Shown in pieces: positions 18,302-27,601 of a stretch of 64,000 bases of DNA. The DNA is from Candidatus Hadersleviella danica (lineage in GTDB: Bacteria; Chloroflexota; Anaerolineae; Promineifilales; Promineifilaceae). Each line of letters starts with the position of its first letter. Within the stretch, counting starts at the first letter, position 1. Location: positions 9,103-73,102 of the forward strand of contig JADJSZ010000036.1 in the NCBI GenBank assembly GCA_016711405.1. The letters are read 5' to 3'. The translations under genes were made by a program, and so were the position numbers. The notes under the pieces were generated by a model. It saw only the letters and a program-made list of their open reading frames with translations, was not told the DNA's origin and did not search any database.

Positions 18302-20649
18302 TCACTTCCCCTCTCTCTCCTTCTGTTGTTCCAACAAACGTTCTAGCCGCGCCACTACAAGGGCGTGAATCTCGGCCGCTGGTCGCCCCATCAACAACGC
18401 CAACCCCTCATCCACATGGCGAATGGGGTAGATATGGAACTGGCCAGCGGCAACGGCCGCCACCACCTCTGGGTTTAGCATCAGGTGGCGCACATTGCCC
18501 ACAGGAATGAGCACCCCTTGCGAACCCGTCAGCCCTTGGGCACGGCAAACATCGAAAAAGCCCTCGATTTTCTCATTCACCCCGCCAATTACTTGCACTT
18601 GCCTATGTTGGTTAACCGACCCCGTCACGGCCAAGCCTTGAGACAGAGGGCAACTCGGCTAAGGCGGAGACGAGGGCGTATAATTCGGCCGAGGAAGCAC
18701 TGTCCCCCTCCACACCCCCATAAGATTGCTCAAAAACGAGTGTGGCGGAGAGAGCCAGCGGCCGTTCGGCCGCATATTGCGCCCCCACATATCCCGCCAA
18801 AATCATCACACCCTTGCTGTGGATGGGGCCACCCATCTCCACTTGCCGTTCAATATCCACCACCTCTCCCTTGCCCAAACGCACGCGCGCGGTGATGCGA
18901 TTGGGACGGCCGAAGCGATAATCGTCCAACTGCAACACGGCCAGCCCATTGATTTGGCCGATAACTTCTCCTTGCGTGTCAATCAAAATTTGCCCTTCGG
19001 TAATCGCCTCCAACGACCGCTCGCGCACCCGACTGGCGCGATATTCTCGCGCCGCAATCGCTTGCTCCACATCGGCACGGGTGATGATTTCGCGGCCAGC
19101 CTCGGCCGCCCAATAATCAGACTCGTGCAAGGTGTTGCGGATACTGTGAATATGCGTTGTGAGCTTGTGGGCATCGCCCGCCAGCCGGGCACTGTGTTCA
19201 ATGATGCGCCCCACGGCCGCTTGGTCTAAATGGCGCAACTGCTCCTTGCGCACCAAACCCGCCATCAGTTGGGCATATTCCAGTTCTGTCCCATCGTCGC
19301 GCATCATCTCATCTTCAAAATCGGCCGCGACTTTGAACAACTCCTCAAAATCGGGGTCAAATTGGGCAAGGGTGTAATAGAGTTCCCGCTCCCCCATCAG
19401 CACCACTTTTACTTTGAGCGGAATTGGCTCTGGTTCCAGCGAAACAGTGCTGACCATACTGTAAATTTGCCCCAGCGATTCAATGCGAATTTCCCCCGCC
19501 CGCAACGCCTGTTTCAGCCCTTCCCACGCATGGTTTTGGAGCAAAAGTTTGCGCGCATCAACCACCAAATACCCCCCATTGGCCTTGTGCAACGCCCCCG
19601 CATGAATGAGCGTGAAATCGGTCAGGAGGGTTCCCATATGGGAAATATGCTCCATGCGGCCGATGAGATTGGCATGGGTGGGCAAATCTTCATAAACCAC
19701 TGGCGCCCCCCGCGTTTGGCTATGGTCTACCAAGACATTGATTTGATACCGTTGCAAACTGGCTTTTTGGCTCTCTTCATTGCTTTCTTCCTCTTGCGAG
19801 CGCAAGAAAAGCATCACATTTTCCAGCACATCGGCCTGCATTCCCTCGAGATGGGCCAACACCGCTTCTTGGCGGCCGTAGCTTTGCCGCACCTTGTCAA
19901 ACAGGGGCTGGATGGCATAAAGGGCGGTGTTCTGGCTCAACTCTTGCAATGCTTGCTCCGCCTCTAAATGCCATTGGGGCATTTGGCGCAACATCTCCTG
20001 CAAAGTCTGTTGCAAGGTTTTGACAACTTGCTCGATGGCCTCCTGTTCGGCTGGCTCCATTTTCATAAACTCATCAGGCACCACCACTCGCCGTGGCGCA
20101 GGGGGCAAAAGCCACCCCTTGCGGCGTGTGAATAACGGCGATATTTTGCGCTTTGGCCTGCCGCTTCACCTCTTCTAACACTTGCCCTTCGCGCTGGGCG
20201 AGCTGTTGTTGAAGGGTGGTTCTCTGCCGTTGGTGCTCTTCACTGCTGAAAGCGGCCATCAAGCTGGTTTGCAAATCTGCCACCAATTTTTTGATGGTTT
20301 GGGCAAACACGGCCGCTTGCCCCGCCGCCAACCTCAAGGTACGCGGTTGGTGGGTTTGGCTAAAGTTGTTGACATAACACCAGTCGTCAGGGGTTGGCTC
20401 CTGTTCTGCTTTGCGATGCAAGAAGTGGGTGACGGCCGTGGCCTTGCCCACCCCATTGCGGCCGAGGGCAAACAGGTTATAGCCCTCGTGCTGAATGCCA
20501 ATCCCAAAACGAATTGCCTCTACGGCGCGGGGCTGGCCGATAATGACCTCGGCCGTGGCGGGGAGTTCGGCCGTGGTGGCAAAGGGCAATGTGGTGGGGG
20601 AGCAGGCATGGTAAAGGGCTTCGGGGGGAAGAGGAGTGGGGAGTGGCAT
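18302..20649 (-). CDS. Lon-like ATP-dependent protease (AAA_32/LonC type), two frameshifts
   Basis: Three consecutive minus-strand frames make one protein of about 780 residues. The first (from 20649) has [20 protein letters not shown] and a P-loop [13 protein letters not shown]; the Thr/Ser usually after GK is Ala here. After a shift at the C run near 20106 the frame continues [10 protein letters not shown], a coiled-coil region, then [13 protein letters not shown] and [14 protein letters not shown] segments of the AAA core and the Lon protease domain with catalytic Ser in [13 protein letters not shown] second shift near 18630 leads to [20 protein letters not shown] with catalytic Lys in NEKIEGFF. 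It is an unclassified Lon distinct from LonA. Function is inferred protein quality control. Confidence 0.82.
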
Positions 20650-20793
20650 AAAACCTCTTGGGTCGCATTACAATGAGCCAGTTTAATAAGCCAATCGTAG
20701 CAGAGACCCAGCCCCTTTGCACGGCCAAAGCATTGTTTTCAGTTGAGATTTTGGTGGGGCATGGCTCATTCCTCGGCCGTTAGGCAAAAAAAT

Positions 20794-20860
20794 AGGTGGC
20801 AGGTGCATCGGGCGATGTCCTTACCACCTCGGGAGGGAGCCTAAGAAAAGTATAGCATAC
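20794..20860. other. Structured intergenic element, copy 1
   Basis: AGGTGG, AGG and GCATC pair with GATGT, CCT and CCACCT to make a three-part hairpin (20794-20829). It is followed by CTCGGGAGGGAGCCTAAGAA and TATAGCA. The part from CCTTACCAC onward reappears at about 20942-20980 in diverged form. It lies in the 520-bp gap between the divergent Lon and HD genes, so it could be a leader element of either. Identity unknown. Confidence 0.4.
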
Positions 20861-20939
20861 CTTGGCTTGTGGGCAAGCCATTTGCGGCTTACTTATCTAT
20901 CTAATTAAATTGGGGGCGGGGGTTGCCCGTTCAAATACC

Positions 20940-20982
20940 GGCGGCCTTACCACTCGGAGGAGCCTGAGAAGATTTTAGCAGG
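20940..20982. other. Structured intergenic element, copy 2
   Basis: GGCCTTACCACTCGGAGGAG then CCTGAGAAGATTTTAGCA repeats the downstream half of the element at 20794 with a few small indels. Upstream of it GTTGCCCGTTCAAATACCGG resembles a tRNA T-arm, but no complete tRNA cloverleaf can be built. Confidence 0.35.
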
Positions 20983-21169
20983 ATGCGGCGGCAATGCAAA
21001 AACACGCCCAATTTTTAATTTTGTTCTAATAATAGAACAAAGCACAGGGGCAAGGGCGCACAGAGAGGAAGGCGATGGTCGCTGAGGTATATCTAGCACT
21101 TACCTAGACAAACAACGGCTTATCAACTATATTGACACCATCAAATTAGCACACACCCAAGGGGCATTC

Positions 21170-22033
21170 ATGTTGAACATTCAGCGTGTCGTTATTGAGC
21201 ATTTCATCCGCGAATTACAATCTGCTTATTCTCAAACCTACAGCATCCTAGAACCACAATATGGCAATATGATTGAGTGGGCGGGCTATCTTGCTCTGGA
21301 GAATATCGCCAATTCCAACGCCCTCTACCACAATGTAGACCATACAATTATGGTCACAATGGTTGGCCAATCTATTCTGAAAGGCAAACATTTGGCAGAT
21401 GGTGGCGTGACACCCAAGGATTGGGTGCATTTTATGATGGCGTTATTGTGCCACGACATTGGCTATGTCAAAGGGATTTGCACGGCCGACCACAACAACA
21501 TCATCGCCACAGGGATTGGCAACGAAACCATCCAAATTCCAGCCGATTTATCGGATGCCGCCTTACAGCCCTACCATGTAGACCGCGCCAAATTGTTTAT
21601 CAAAGAGCGGTTTGGGGGGAAGATGCTTCTGCGGTTGGATGCGGACCAAATCATCCATTACATCGAAATGACCCGCTTTCCCATTCCAGATGGGGACTTT
21701 TATGACCAAACGGCCACCTATGGTGGGTTGGTGCGGGCGGCCGATTTTGTGGGCCAACTGGGCGACCCCAACTATGTTCGTAAAATCCCCGCTCTGTATT
21801 ATGAATTTGTGGAAACGGGCATGAATGCCCGCTTTGGCTACACCAACCCCGGCGACTTGCGGCGTAGCTATACGCAATTTTACTGGGGGGTTGTACGGCC
21901 GCACATCAAAGATGCCCTGCGCTATTTGGCCATCACCCAAGAAGGCAAACAGTGGATTGCCAACCTCCACTCCCATGTCTTTAATGTGGAACATGATGAA
22001 GATTTTTTGGTCAAAGACAAGACCACCAATTAG
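21170..22033 (+). CDS. HD-domain metal-dependent phosphohydrolase
   Basis: The 287-residue protein carries an HD-type metal site: YHNVDHT (about residue 58), then LCHDIGYVKG with the His-Asp doublet (about 101), and a downstream DHNNI. The C-terminal half has RAADFVGQLGDP, common in HD hydrolases acting on nucleotides or phosphates. The substrate cannot be told. It starts MLNIQRVVIEHF after a weak AAGGGG ribosome site. It has fewer CGGCCG than its neighbours and is followed after 30 nt by the MuiA-like gene, so the two may be co-transcribed. Confidence 0.75.
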   Translation: MLNIQRVVIEHFIRELQSAYSQTYSILEPQYGNMIEWAGYLALENIANSNALYHNVDHTIMVTMVGQSILKGKHLADGGVTPKDWVHFMMALLCHDIGYVKGICTADHNNIIATGIGNETIQIPADLSDAALQPYHVDRAKLFIKERFGGKMLLRLDADQIIHYIEMTRFPIPDGDFYDQTATYGGLVRAADFVGQLGDPNYVRKIPALYYEFVETGMNARFGYTNPGDLRRSYTQFYWGVVRPHIKDALRYLAITQEGKQWIANLHSHVFNVEHDEDFLVKDKTTN

Positions 22034-22063
22034 CAAACACTTGCCGCTGGACAGAAAAACCAT

Positions 22064-23668
22064 ATGACAACTCCCCTCACTTCCCACATTTCGGCCGTGA
22101 CTGTTTTCCCCGACCGCGCTCGTGTTATTCGGAAAGGCACGGCCGTCCTCGACCAAACAGGCCCCCAACAACTCCTCTTCGACAACCTGCCACTCACGCT
22201 TGACCGCGAATCGGTGCGTGTGGCAGGGCAAGGCACGGCACGGGTGCGCATCCGCAGTGTGGATGTGGCGCACCGCTTTTACGAACAAACCCCCGCCGAG
22301 CGGGTGCGCGAGATAGAAGAGGCGATTCAGGTGGGGCAAGATGAGTTGGCCACCTTGGAGGGCGAGTTGGCCATCCTGAACACCCACGCCAAGCACACGG
22401 CGGGTTTGTGGGAAGCCACAGCCGCCTACGCCGCTGGCCTCTCTCGCGGCCGTTCCACCGTCGAACAGCAGGGGGAGTTGGTCGCCTTTTTGCTCGAGCA
22501 AGACGAGGCGATTAAAACCCGCCAGCGGGAAATCGAACAGGCCAAACGGCCGATTACACGCCGCTTGCAAAAACTCTTGCAAGAACTCAAACAGTGGCAA
22601 AGTGCCCGCCCGCAACAACGTCAGCAAGCCACTGTTGAAATTGAGGTGTTGAGCGAAGGGGAATTTACGGCCGAACTAACCTACATGGTCAACCAAGCGG
22701 GCTGGCATCCACTCTACGATGTGCGTTTGCAACCGAGCGACGAACCAGCCGTAGAGTTAACCTACATTGCTCAAATCACCCAAAGCAGTGGCGAAAATTG
22801 GGAAGATGTGAAGCTGACAGTTTCCACGGCTCGCCCTGCGCTCAACCAGCGCCTGCCCGATTTACACCCCCATTATTTGGATGTGTATGTGCCCCGGCCG
22901 CAAATGGTGCGTTCGATGGCCGCCCCAGCCCCCGCCCCGCGAGCCAAAATGGCCGCCGCCGATGAAGATACCTTTGCCGCTGGGGCTGGGATGGCTCCGC
23001 TGATGGAAATGGCGGTGGCGGAAGTAGCCACGGCCGAGGTTTCCAGCAGTGGCACGGCCGTGACCTTTGAGGTGGGTGGCTCGGCCGATATTCCCAGCGA
23101 TGGCTCCCCCCACAAGACGACCATCGCCCAATTCCGCTTTAAGCCAAACCTTGACTATATCGCCATTCCCCAACATACTGATGCTGTTTACCGTCGGGTG
23201 AAGCTGATAAACGACAGCCCCAGCCCCCTGCTGGCTGGCCAGACGAATCTGTTTGTGCAAGAGGAGTACATTGGCCAAACGGCCGTGGCTTACACCCCGA
23301 CGGCGGGCGAATTGGAACTTTTATTTGGCGTGGAAGAGCGGCTGACAGTCGGCCGTGAATTGACCAAACGCGAAGTAGACAAAAAGTTCCTCAGCGACAA
23401 GCGCCGCTTGCGCTATGGCTACGAGATTAAGCTAGAGAGCTGGTTAGACCAACCAGCCACCATTGAGGTGCGGGATAACATTCCCGTTAGTCGCCATGAA
23501 GAGATAAAAGTCGAACTGAAAGATGTGTCCCCAGCCCCTGCCGCACAGAGCGATTTAAACATGCTCAAATGGCACATCCTACTGCCGCCCAAACAAAAGC
23601 GGCAGGTGCGCTACGAATACCAAGTCGAACACAACCGCAACCTGAATGTCACAGGCTTGCTTGATTAG
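22064..23668 (+). CDS. MuiA-like protein (DUF4140/DUF4139)
   Basis: The 534-residue protein matches the mucoidy-inhibitor MuiA-like family: an N-terminal ISAVTVFPDRARVIRKG strand (DUF4140), a coiled-coil middle (residues about 80-190, rich in Glu and Gln), and a C-terminal DUF4139 region with YMVNQAGWHPLYDVRL, QSSGENWEDVKLTVSTARP and a final HILLPPKQKRQVRYEYQVEH. Between 285 and 345 is an Ala/Pro-rich low-complexity linker. The molecular activity of the family is not established. No signal peptide is visible, so it may be cytoplasmic here. Confidence 0.8.
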   Translation: MTTPLTSHISAVTVFPDRARVIRKGTAVLDQTGPQQLLFDNLPLTLDRESVRVAGQGTARVRIRSVDVAHRFYEQTPAERVREIEEAIQVGQDELATLEGELAILNTHAKHTAGLWEATAAYAAGLSRGRSTVEQQGELVAFLLEQDEAIKTRQREIEQAKRPITRRLQKLLQELKQWQSARPQQRQQATVEIEVLSEGEFTAELTYMVNQAGWHPLYDVRLQPSDEPAVELTYIAQITQSSGENWEDVKLTVSTARPALNQRLPDLHPHYLDVYVPRPQMVRSMAAPAPAPRAKMAAADEDTFAAGAGMAPLMEMAVAEVATAEVSSSGTAVTFEVGGSADIPSDGSPHKTTIAQFRFKPNLDYIAIPQHTDAVYRRVKLINDSPSPLLAGQTNLFVQEEYIGQTAVAYTPTAGELELLFGVEERLTVGRELTKREVDKKFLSDKRRLRYGYEIKLESWLDQPATIEVRDNIPVSRHEEIKVELKDVSPAPAAQSDLNMLKWHILLPPKQKRQVRYEYQVEHNRNLNVTGLLD

Positions 23669-23733
23669 CTAGTCAGCTTGTCAGCCAGTCAGCGAAAAGC
23701 TGAAATGCTGACTAGCTGAAGTGCTGACTAGCT
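23666..23733. repeat. Inverted word array CTAGTCAGCTTGTCAGC
   Basis: CTAGTCAGCTTGTCAGCCAG faces GCTGACTAGCTGAAGTGCTG. The array begins at the MuiA-like stop codon and separates it from hflX. Words match 42268 and 55530. Confidence 0.75.
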
Positions 23734-23745
23734 CCCAATAGCTTC

Positions 23746-25068
23746 ATGTATATCACAACCAAAAGTAAACAGGAACGTGCCTTCCTTATTGGCACAGAAC
23801 TGCGTTCCGAAACCCCTTTAATGAGCGTTGAGGACAGCCTGCAAGAATTGGCTCGCTTGGCCGAAACGGCCGGCCTCGAAGTCGTCGGGGCGACCATGCA
23901 ACGGCTCAGCCAGCCCAACAATGCCACCTACATCGGCACAGGCAAGCTGGAAGAGGTCAAAATTCTCATCGAAGACCTCGAGGCTGAAGTGCTCATCTTT
24001 GACGATGAACTGCAACCCCGCCAGCAACGGGAATTGGAACGCTTTTTCAACGAAAAAATCAAGGTGATTGACCGCACGGCACTCATCTTGGACATATTTG
24101 CCCAACACGCCCACACGCGGGAAGGCAAATTGCAGGTCGAATTGGCTCAACTAGAATATCGCCTCCCCCGGCTGACGCGCATGTGGACCCATTTGGCGCG
24201 GCAGGCAGGGACGGGCGGCAGTGGCAGCGGCAGTGTGGGTGTCCGTGGCCCCGGTGAAACGCAGTTGGAGATGGACAAACGAGAAATCGGCCGTCGCATC
24301 GCCCACCTGAAACGAGAGTTGGAACAGGTAGAGGCGCACCGCACCCGCCACCGCAGTAAGCGGCAACAGACGGAGTTGCAGGTGGTAGCCATCGTCGGCT
24401 ACACCAACGCGGGTAAGTCCACGTTGCTGAATAAATTGTCGGGTTCTACCGTGCTTTCGGCCGATATGCTGTTCGCCACGCTCGACCCGACAACGCGCCG
24501 GGTGGGGATGCCCGGCGGCCGTGATGTGTTGTTGACGGACACTGTAGGCTTCATCCAAAAGCTCCCCACCCACATTGTGGCCGCGTTTCGCGCCACGCTG
24601 GAGGAGATTGCGGAGGCGGATGTTCTGCTCCACGTCGTGGATGCTTCCCACCCGAATGTGGGGGCGCAGATAGCGGCCGTGCAAGACACCCTCGCCGAGC
24701 TAGAGGTAGACCACCTGCCGACGGTGTACGCCTTTAACAAGGTGGATTTGCTCCCGCAGGGTACCACTGTGTTCGATTTGCCCGAGGTGGCGGTGGATGA
24801 GGACGAAGCGGTGCTCATCTCTGCCCACAAGGGCACGGGCATGGATGAGTTGCGCGAGGCGATTGTGGCGGCCGTGGAGCAAACCTTCACGCCTATCACC
24901 ATCCTCTTGCCCTACAATCGTGGTGACCTCATTTCGCTGTTCTATGAGCGGGGTTTGGTGGAACTGGAAGATGGTGTGGAGGAGGGGCTGCGGATTAGCG
25001 GCCGTATCCCCCCCCGCCTTGTCTCCTACTTCGACCCATACCGCCCCGAGAATATCTACGCCTATTAG
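23746..25068 (+). CDS. hflX: GTPase HflX
   Basis: HflX is a ribosome-associated GTPase that splits stalled ribosomes. The 440-residue protein has the N-terminal HflX domain (NATYIGTGKLEEVK; FDDELQPRQQRELE), the glycine-rich RQAGTGGSGSGSVGVRGPGE loop, and the G domain: G1 GYTNAGKS (about residue 218), G2 region FATLDPTTR, G3 DTVGF, G4 NKVD and G5 SAHKGTG. The C-terminus is of normal length. The start MYITTKSKQERAFLIG fits the family. Confidence 0.95.
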   Translation: MYITTKSKQERAFLIGTELRSETPLMSVEDSLQELARLAETAGLEVVGATMQRLSQPNNATYIGTGKLEEVKILIEDLEAEVLIFDDELQPRQQRELERFFNEKIKVIDRTALILDIFAQHAHTREGKLQVELAQLEYRLPRLTRMWTHLARQAGTGGSGSGSVGVRGPGETQLEMDKREIGRRIAHLKRELEQVEAHRTRHRSKRQQTELQVVAIVGYTNAGKSTLLNKLSGSTVLSADMLFATLDPTTRRVGMPGGRDVLLTDTVGFIQKLPTHIVAAFRATLEEIAEADVLLHVVDASHPNVGAQIAAVQDTLAELEVDHLPTVYAFNKVDLLPQGTTVFDLPEVAVDEDEAVLISAHKGTGMDELREAIVAAVEQTFTPITILLPYNRGDLISLFYERGLVELEDGVEEGLRISGRIPPRLVSYFDPYRPENIYAY

Positions 25069-25155
25069 ATAGAGAATGGAGATAGAGATAGAGGGTACTG
25101 AACCGATTGATCACAGTATTTTCTCTATCTCTCTCTCTATCTCTTTTCTCCCTTG
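25069..25155. repeat. Inverted word array GAGATAGAGATAGAGG
   Basis: GAGAATGGAGATAGAGATAG faces TTTCTCTATCTCTCTCTCTA. It fills the gap between hflX and the next small gene; the same words are at 41493. Confidence 0.75.
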
Positions 25156-25164
25156 CCTCTCCCT

Positions 25165-25392
25165 ATGGACGACTTCCTCAACAAATTCCTCGACCAAACC
25201 AGCCATTTTTTTAACCGCAAGCCCGGCTTGTTGCCACTGATTGCCATCTTGCTCATCATCCTCAACTTTGTGGTGCATATTATCGTGGGGTTGATGGGGG
25301 TAGAGACATGGTTAGCCAGCAGTAATCTCCTGCTCCACCTTGGCCTTGTCATTGGGTTGGTGGGAATTTTGCTCATTCGGCCGTTGGAGTAA
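25165..25392 (+). CDS. Small two-helix membrane protein
   Basis: The 75-residue product has a short polar N-terminus (MDDFLNKFLDQTSHFFNRK) and two hydrophobic segments (LLPLIAILLIILNFVVHIIV; LLHLGLVIGLVGILLIRPL). No family is recognised. The ATG at 25165 lies right after the word array without a clear ribosome site. The M20 peptidase follows 71 nt later. Confidence 0.6.
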   Translation: MDDFLNKFLDQTSHFFNRKPGLLPLIAILLIILNFVVHIIVGLMGVETWLASSNLLLHLGLVIGLVGILLIRPLE

Positions 25393-25395
25393 AAG

Positions 25396-25446
25396 CTGCA
25401 TAAGCCGTAAGCTCCAATCGAAAATCCAAAATCCGCAATCAAAAAA
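25396..25446. repeat. Word array TAAGCCGTAAGC / AATCCAAAATCCGCAATC
   Basis: A composite of two word families, ATAAGCCGTAAGC (also at 58193 and 62797) and AATCCAAAATCC (also at 42302). No gene lies in it. Confidence 0.5.
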
Positions 25447-25463
25447 CCCTCCCCGCTTTTTTC

Positions 25464-26648
25464 ATGTCTGTTATTCAACATCTGACAAGCCAGCCCACGG
25501 TTCAGCAAGCGTTGCAATGGTTCCACCGCGAGCAAAACACGGCCGTTGACCTCGCCATCCAAATCCAACAAATTCCCGCCCCCACCTTTGCCGAAGGAGT
25601 GCGGGCCAACTTTGTCCAACGACAATTCCAGCAACTGGGTTTGGGCAATGTGACCCAAGATGAGTTGTGCAATGTCTACGGCCGTTATCCCAGCCAAAAC
25701 CCCAGCCTGCCCCCCGTCATCATCTCCGCCCACACCGACACCGTCTTCCCCGCAGGAACCAATCTAAACATTCGGCGCGAGGGCAACCGCATTTATGGCC
25801 CCGGCTTGGCCGATAATTCGGCCGGGGTGGCGGGGCTAATCGTGCTGGTACAGGCATTGCAAGCACATGGTTTACGGCCGCAACGGGATATTTGGCTGGT
25901 GGCCAACATCGCCGAAGAAGGATTGGGCGATTTAAAAGGGATGCGGGCAGTGGTGGAGCGATTCGGCCGTACAGGGACATATCTCGTTCTGGAGGGCGGT
26001 TCTTTTGGCCACCTTGTGCACCGCGCCATCGGGGTCAATCGGTTTCGCATCGAAGTCCGCGCCCAAGGCGGCCATTCGTGGGCCGATTTTGGACAGACGA
26101 GTGCGATTCATGTGCTCGGCCGTCTCATCACCGCCATTGCCGATTTAAGCGTGCCCCAAAACCCCAAAACGACGTACAACGTGGGTAAGATTGAAGGGGG
26201 AACCTCCATCAATACCATTGCCGAAACAGCCAGTTTCCTGCTCGATGTGCGCTCAGAAAGCAACCAAGAGTTAGCTTTGCTGGTGCAAAAAATGCGCCAA
26301 ATTGTGGCGGTGGCCAATTCGGTGCCGCATCAACAAGTGCAAATGAACAAAATTGGAGATAGGCCAGCAGGAGCCTTAACGGCCGATTCCCCCCTCCTCG
26401 ACTGGGCAACCAAAGCCTTGCGGGTGGTCGAATGCCCTCGCCCCGAATACGGCGCCAGCAGTACCGATGCCAACATTCCCCTCAGCCTCGGCTACGAAGC
26501 GATTTGCATTGGCCTTTCCCACTCAGGCAATGTACACAGGCTAGACGAGTATTTTGACACAACCCATTTCCCCCGTGGCCTTGGGCAACTCCTTCTGCTG
26601 GCTTTGGCCACAGCGGGGTTCAATGAACAAGGAATAAGGAACAATTAG
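25464..26648 (+). CDS. M20-family metallopeptidase
   Basis: The 394-residue protein is a cytosolic zinc amino- or dipeptidase-type hydrolase. The first metal motif HTDTVFP (about residue 93), GPGLADNSAGVAGL with a bridging Asp, and catalytic EE in NIAEEGLGDLKG are present. A dimerisation domain with VRAQGGHSWADFG and SINTIAETASFLLDVR follows. C-terminal YGASSTDANIPLSLG and GLSHSGNVHRLDEY complete the peptidase T-like pattern. The exact substrate is unknown. It is one of three M20 enzymes in this window. Confidence 0.88.
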   Translation: MSVIQHLTSQPTVQQALQWFHREQNTAVDLAIQIQQIPAPTFAEGVRANFVQRQFQQLGLGNVTQDELCNVYGRYPSQNPSLPPVIISAHTDTVFPAGTNLNIRREGNRIYGPGLADNSAGVAGLIVLVQALQAHGLRPQRDIWLVANIAEEGLGDLKGMRAVVERFGRTGTYLVLEGGSFGHLVHRAIGVNRFRIEVRAQGGHSWADFGQTSAIHVLGRLITAIADLSVPQNPKTTYNVGKIEGGTSINTIAETASFLLDVRSESNQELALLVQKMRQIVAVANSVPHQQVQMNKIGDRPAGALTADSPLLDWATKALRVVECPRPEYGASSTDANIPLSLGYEAICIGLSHSGNVHRLDEYFDTTHFPRGLGQLLLLALATAGFNEQGIRNN

Positions 26649-26679
26649 CAATTATTTGGGTGTGAATTGTTTGTTGTTG

Positions 26680-26727
26680 GTTGCAAGTTACAAGTTACAT
26701 AGGCGTTTGTAACCTGTAAACCACCCT
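26680..26727. repeat. Inverted word array GCAAGTTACAAGTTAC / GTAACCTG
   Basis: GGTTGCAAGTTACAAGTTAC faces GTTTGTAACCTGTAAACC. The same family is found at 30489-30546. It is followed at 26757-26780 by CATTCACCATTCACAATT, a second word family. Confidence 0.65.
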
Positions 26728-26780
26728 AAAAATGCCCACCTGAACAGTTACCAGCAATTAATCATTCACCATTCACAATT

Positions 26781-27032
26781 ATGACAACAAACACAATTCT
26801 CATGTATAGCACCACTTGGTGTGGCGATTGCCGCCGCGCTAAGAATTTTTTCAACGAATATGGAGTGGCCTTTACTGAAATCAACATTGAACACGAGCCA
26901 GACGCGGCCGAAATCGTGCGTCGCCTCAATGGGGGATACCAATCTGTGCCCACCATTTTATTTCCCGATGGCTCGGTTTTGGTGGAGCCTTCTAACAGGG
27001 AATTGGCCGCCAAAACAGGGATAGAGTTATAG
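26781..27032 (+). CDS. Glutaredoxin-like (mycoredoxin-type) protein
   Basis: The 83-residue thioredoxin-fold protein has the redox pair WCGDC near residue 14, the cis-proline loop QSVPTILFPDGS, and the short helix NRELAAKTG. This is the pattern of mycoredoxin/NrdH-like small oxidoreductases in Actinobacteria and Chloroflexota. It probably reduces protein or low-molecular-weight disulfides in the cytosol. The stop overlaps no neighbour. Confidence 0.88.
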   Translation: MTTNTILMYSTTWCGDCRRAKNFFNEYGVAFTEINIEHEPDAAEIVRRLNGGYQSVPTILFPDGSVLVEPSNRELAAKTGIEL

Positions 27033-27066
27033 GGTTATCGGTTCCGAAGGGGGAGGAGGGAGCTGT

Positions 27067-27489
27067 CTATTCTCCAGCATCAGGTTTATCGCGGCGGCGT
27101 TGTTTGGTTTGGCTACGGCCGCGTTTGTCCGCCAGCCGCCGCTCTTGGGAGGCCAGCGTCGGCCGCGTGGGGCGGCGCGGTTTCGGCCGTTCGGCCGCTT
27201 TGCGGATGAGGGCGATGAGCCGCCCCCGCGCCGCCTCCCGATTTTGTTCTTGGGTGCGGAACTCGCTCGCCTCGATGAGAAGCACCCCCTCGGCCGTGAG
27301 CCGCTTGCCCGCCAAACGCGCCAAACGCTCTTGTACAGCATAGGGCAGGGACGAGCGGCCGATGTCGAAGCGGAGTTGAACGGCCGTGGCCACCTTGTTG
27401 ACATTTTGCCCGCCAGGGCCAGAAGAGCGCACAAACTTCTCTTCAATTTCGCTCTCATCGAGGGCTAAAGTAGGAGTAATGGTTAGCAT
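27067..27489 (-). CDS. arfB: Alternative ribosome-rescue factor ArfB (release-factor-like)
   Basis: The 140-residue protein holds the peptidyl-tRNA hydrolysis motif SSGPGGQNVNKVAT and has a short basic tail (RRLADKRGRSQTKQRRRDKP) expected to enter the empty mRNA channel of stalled ribosomes. It lacks the codon-recognition domain of RF1/RF2, which separates it from true release factors. It starts MLTITPTLALDESEIEEKF. The upstream DNA is an abnormal GC-homopolymer patch (27511-27575). Confidence 0.92.
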   Translation of the reverse strand: MLTITPTLALDESEIEEKFVRSSGPGGQNVNKVATAVQLRFDIGRSSLPYAVQERLARLAGKRLTAEGVLLIEASEFRTQEQNREAARGRLIALIRKAAERPKPRRPTRPTLASQERRLADKRGRSQTKQRRRDKPDAGE

Positions 27490-27510
27490 AAACAGAAATT
27501 TTATTTAACC

Positions 27511-27575
27511 CCGCAGGGGGGGGGCCCCGGAAAAAAAAAAGGGGGGGGCCCCGGGGCCCCCTGCGCCTCCGCGGT
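27511..27575. other. GC homopolymer patch, probable sequence artefact
   Basis: The stretch consists of runs of G, C and A (ten As flanked by GGGGGGGG and CCCC blocks) unlike any nearby DNA. It is most likely mis-assembled or badly called sequence between arfB and the next gene. Confidence 0.6.
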
Positions 27576-27601
27576 TAGCAAAAAGCGAGTAATTGGCTGG
27601 C

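Noticed and set aside
18641..18900. Programmed frameshifting in Lon
   Set aside because: No slippery heptamer with a downstream pseudoknot is evident, and similar breaks occur in many unrelated genes.
20900..20960. tRNA-like T-arm (GTTGCCCGTTCAAATACCGG) and a CCA nearby
   Set aside because: No acceptor, D-arm or anticodon arm can be built upstream; only a T-arm-like stretch with a mismatch.
27505..27560. Hairpin of G and C runs as a terminator
   Set aside because: The patch has no defined loop or T tract and looks like bad sequence.
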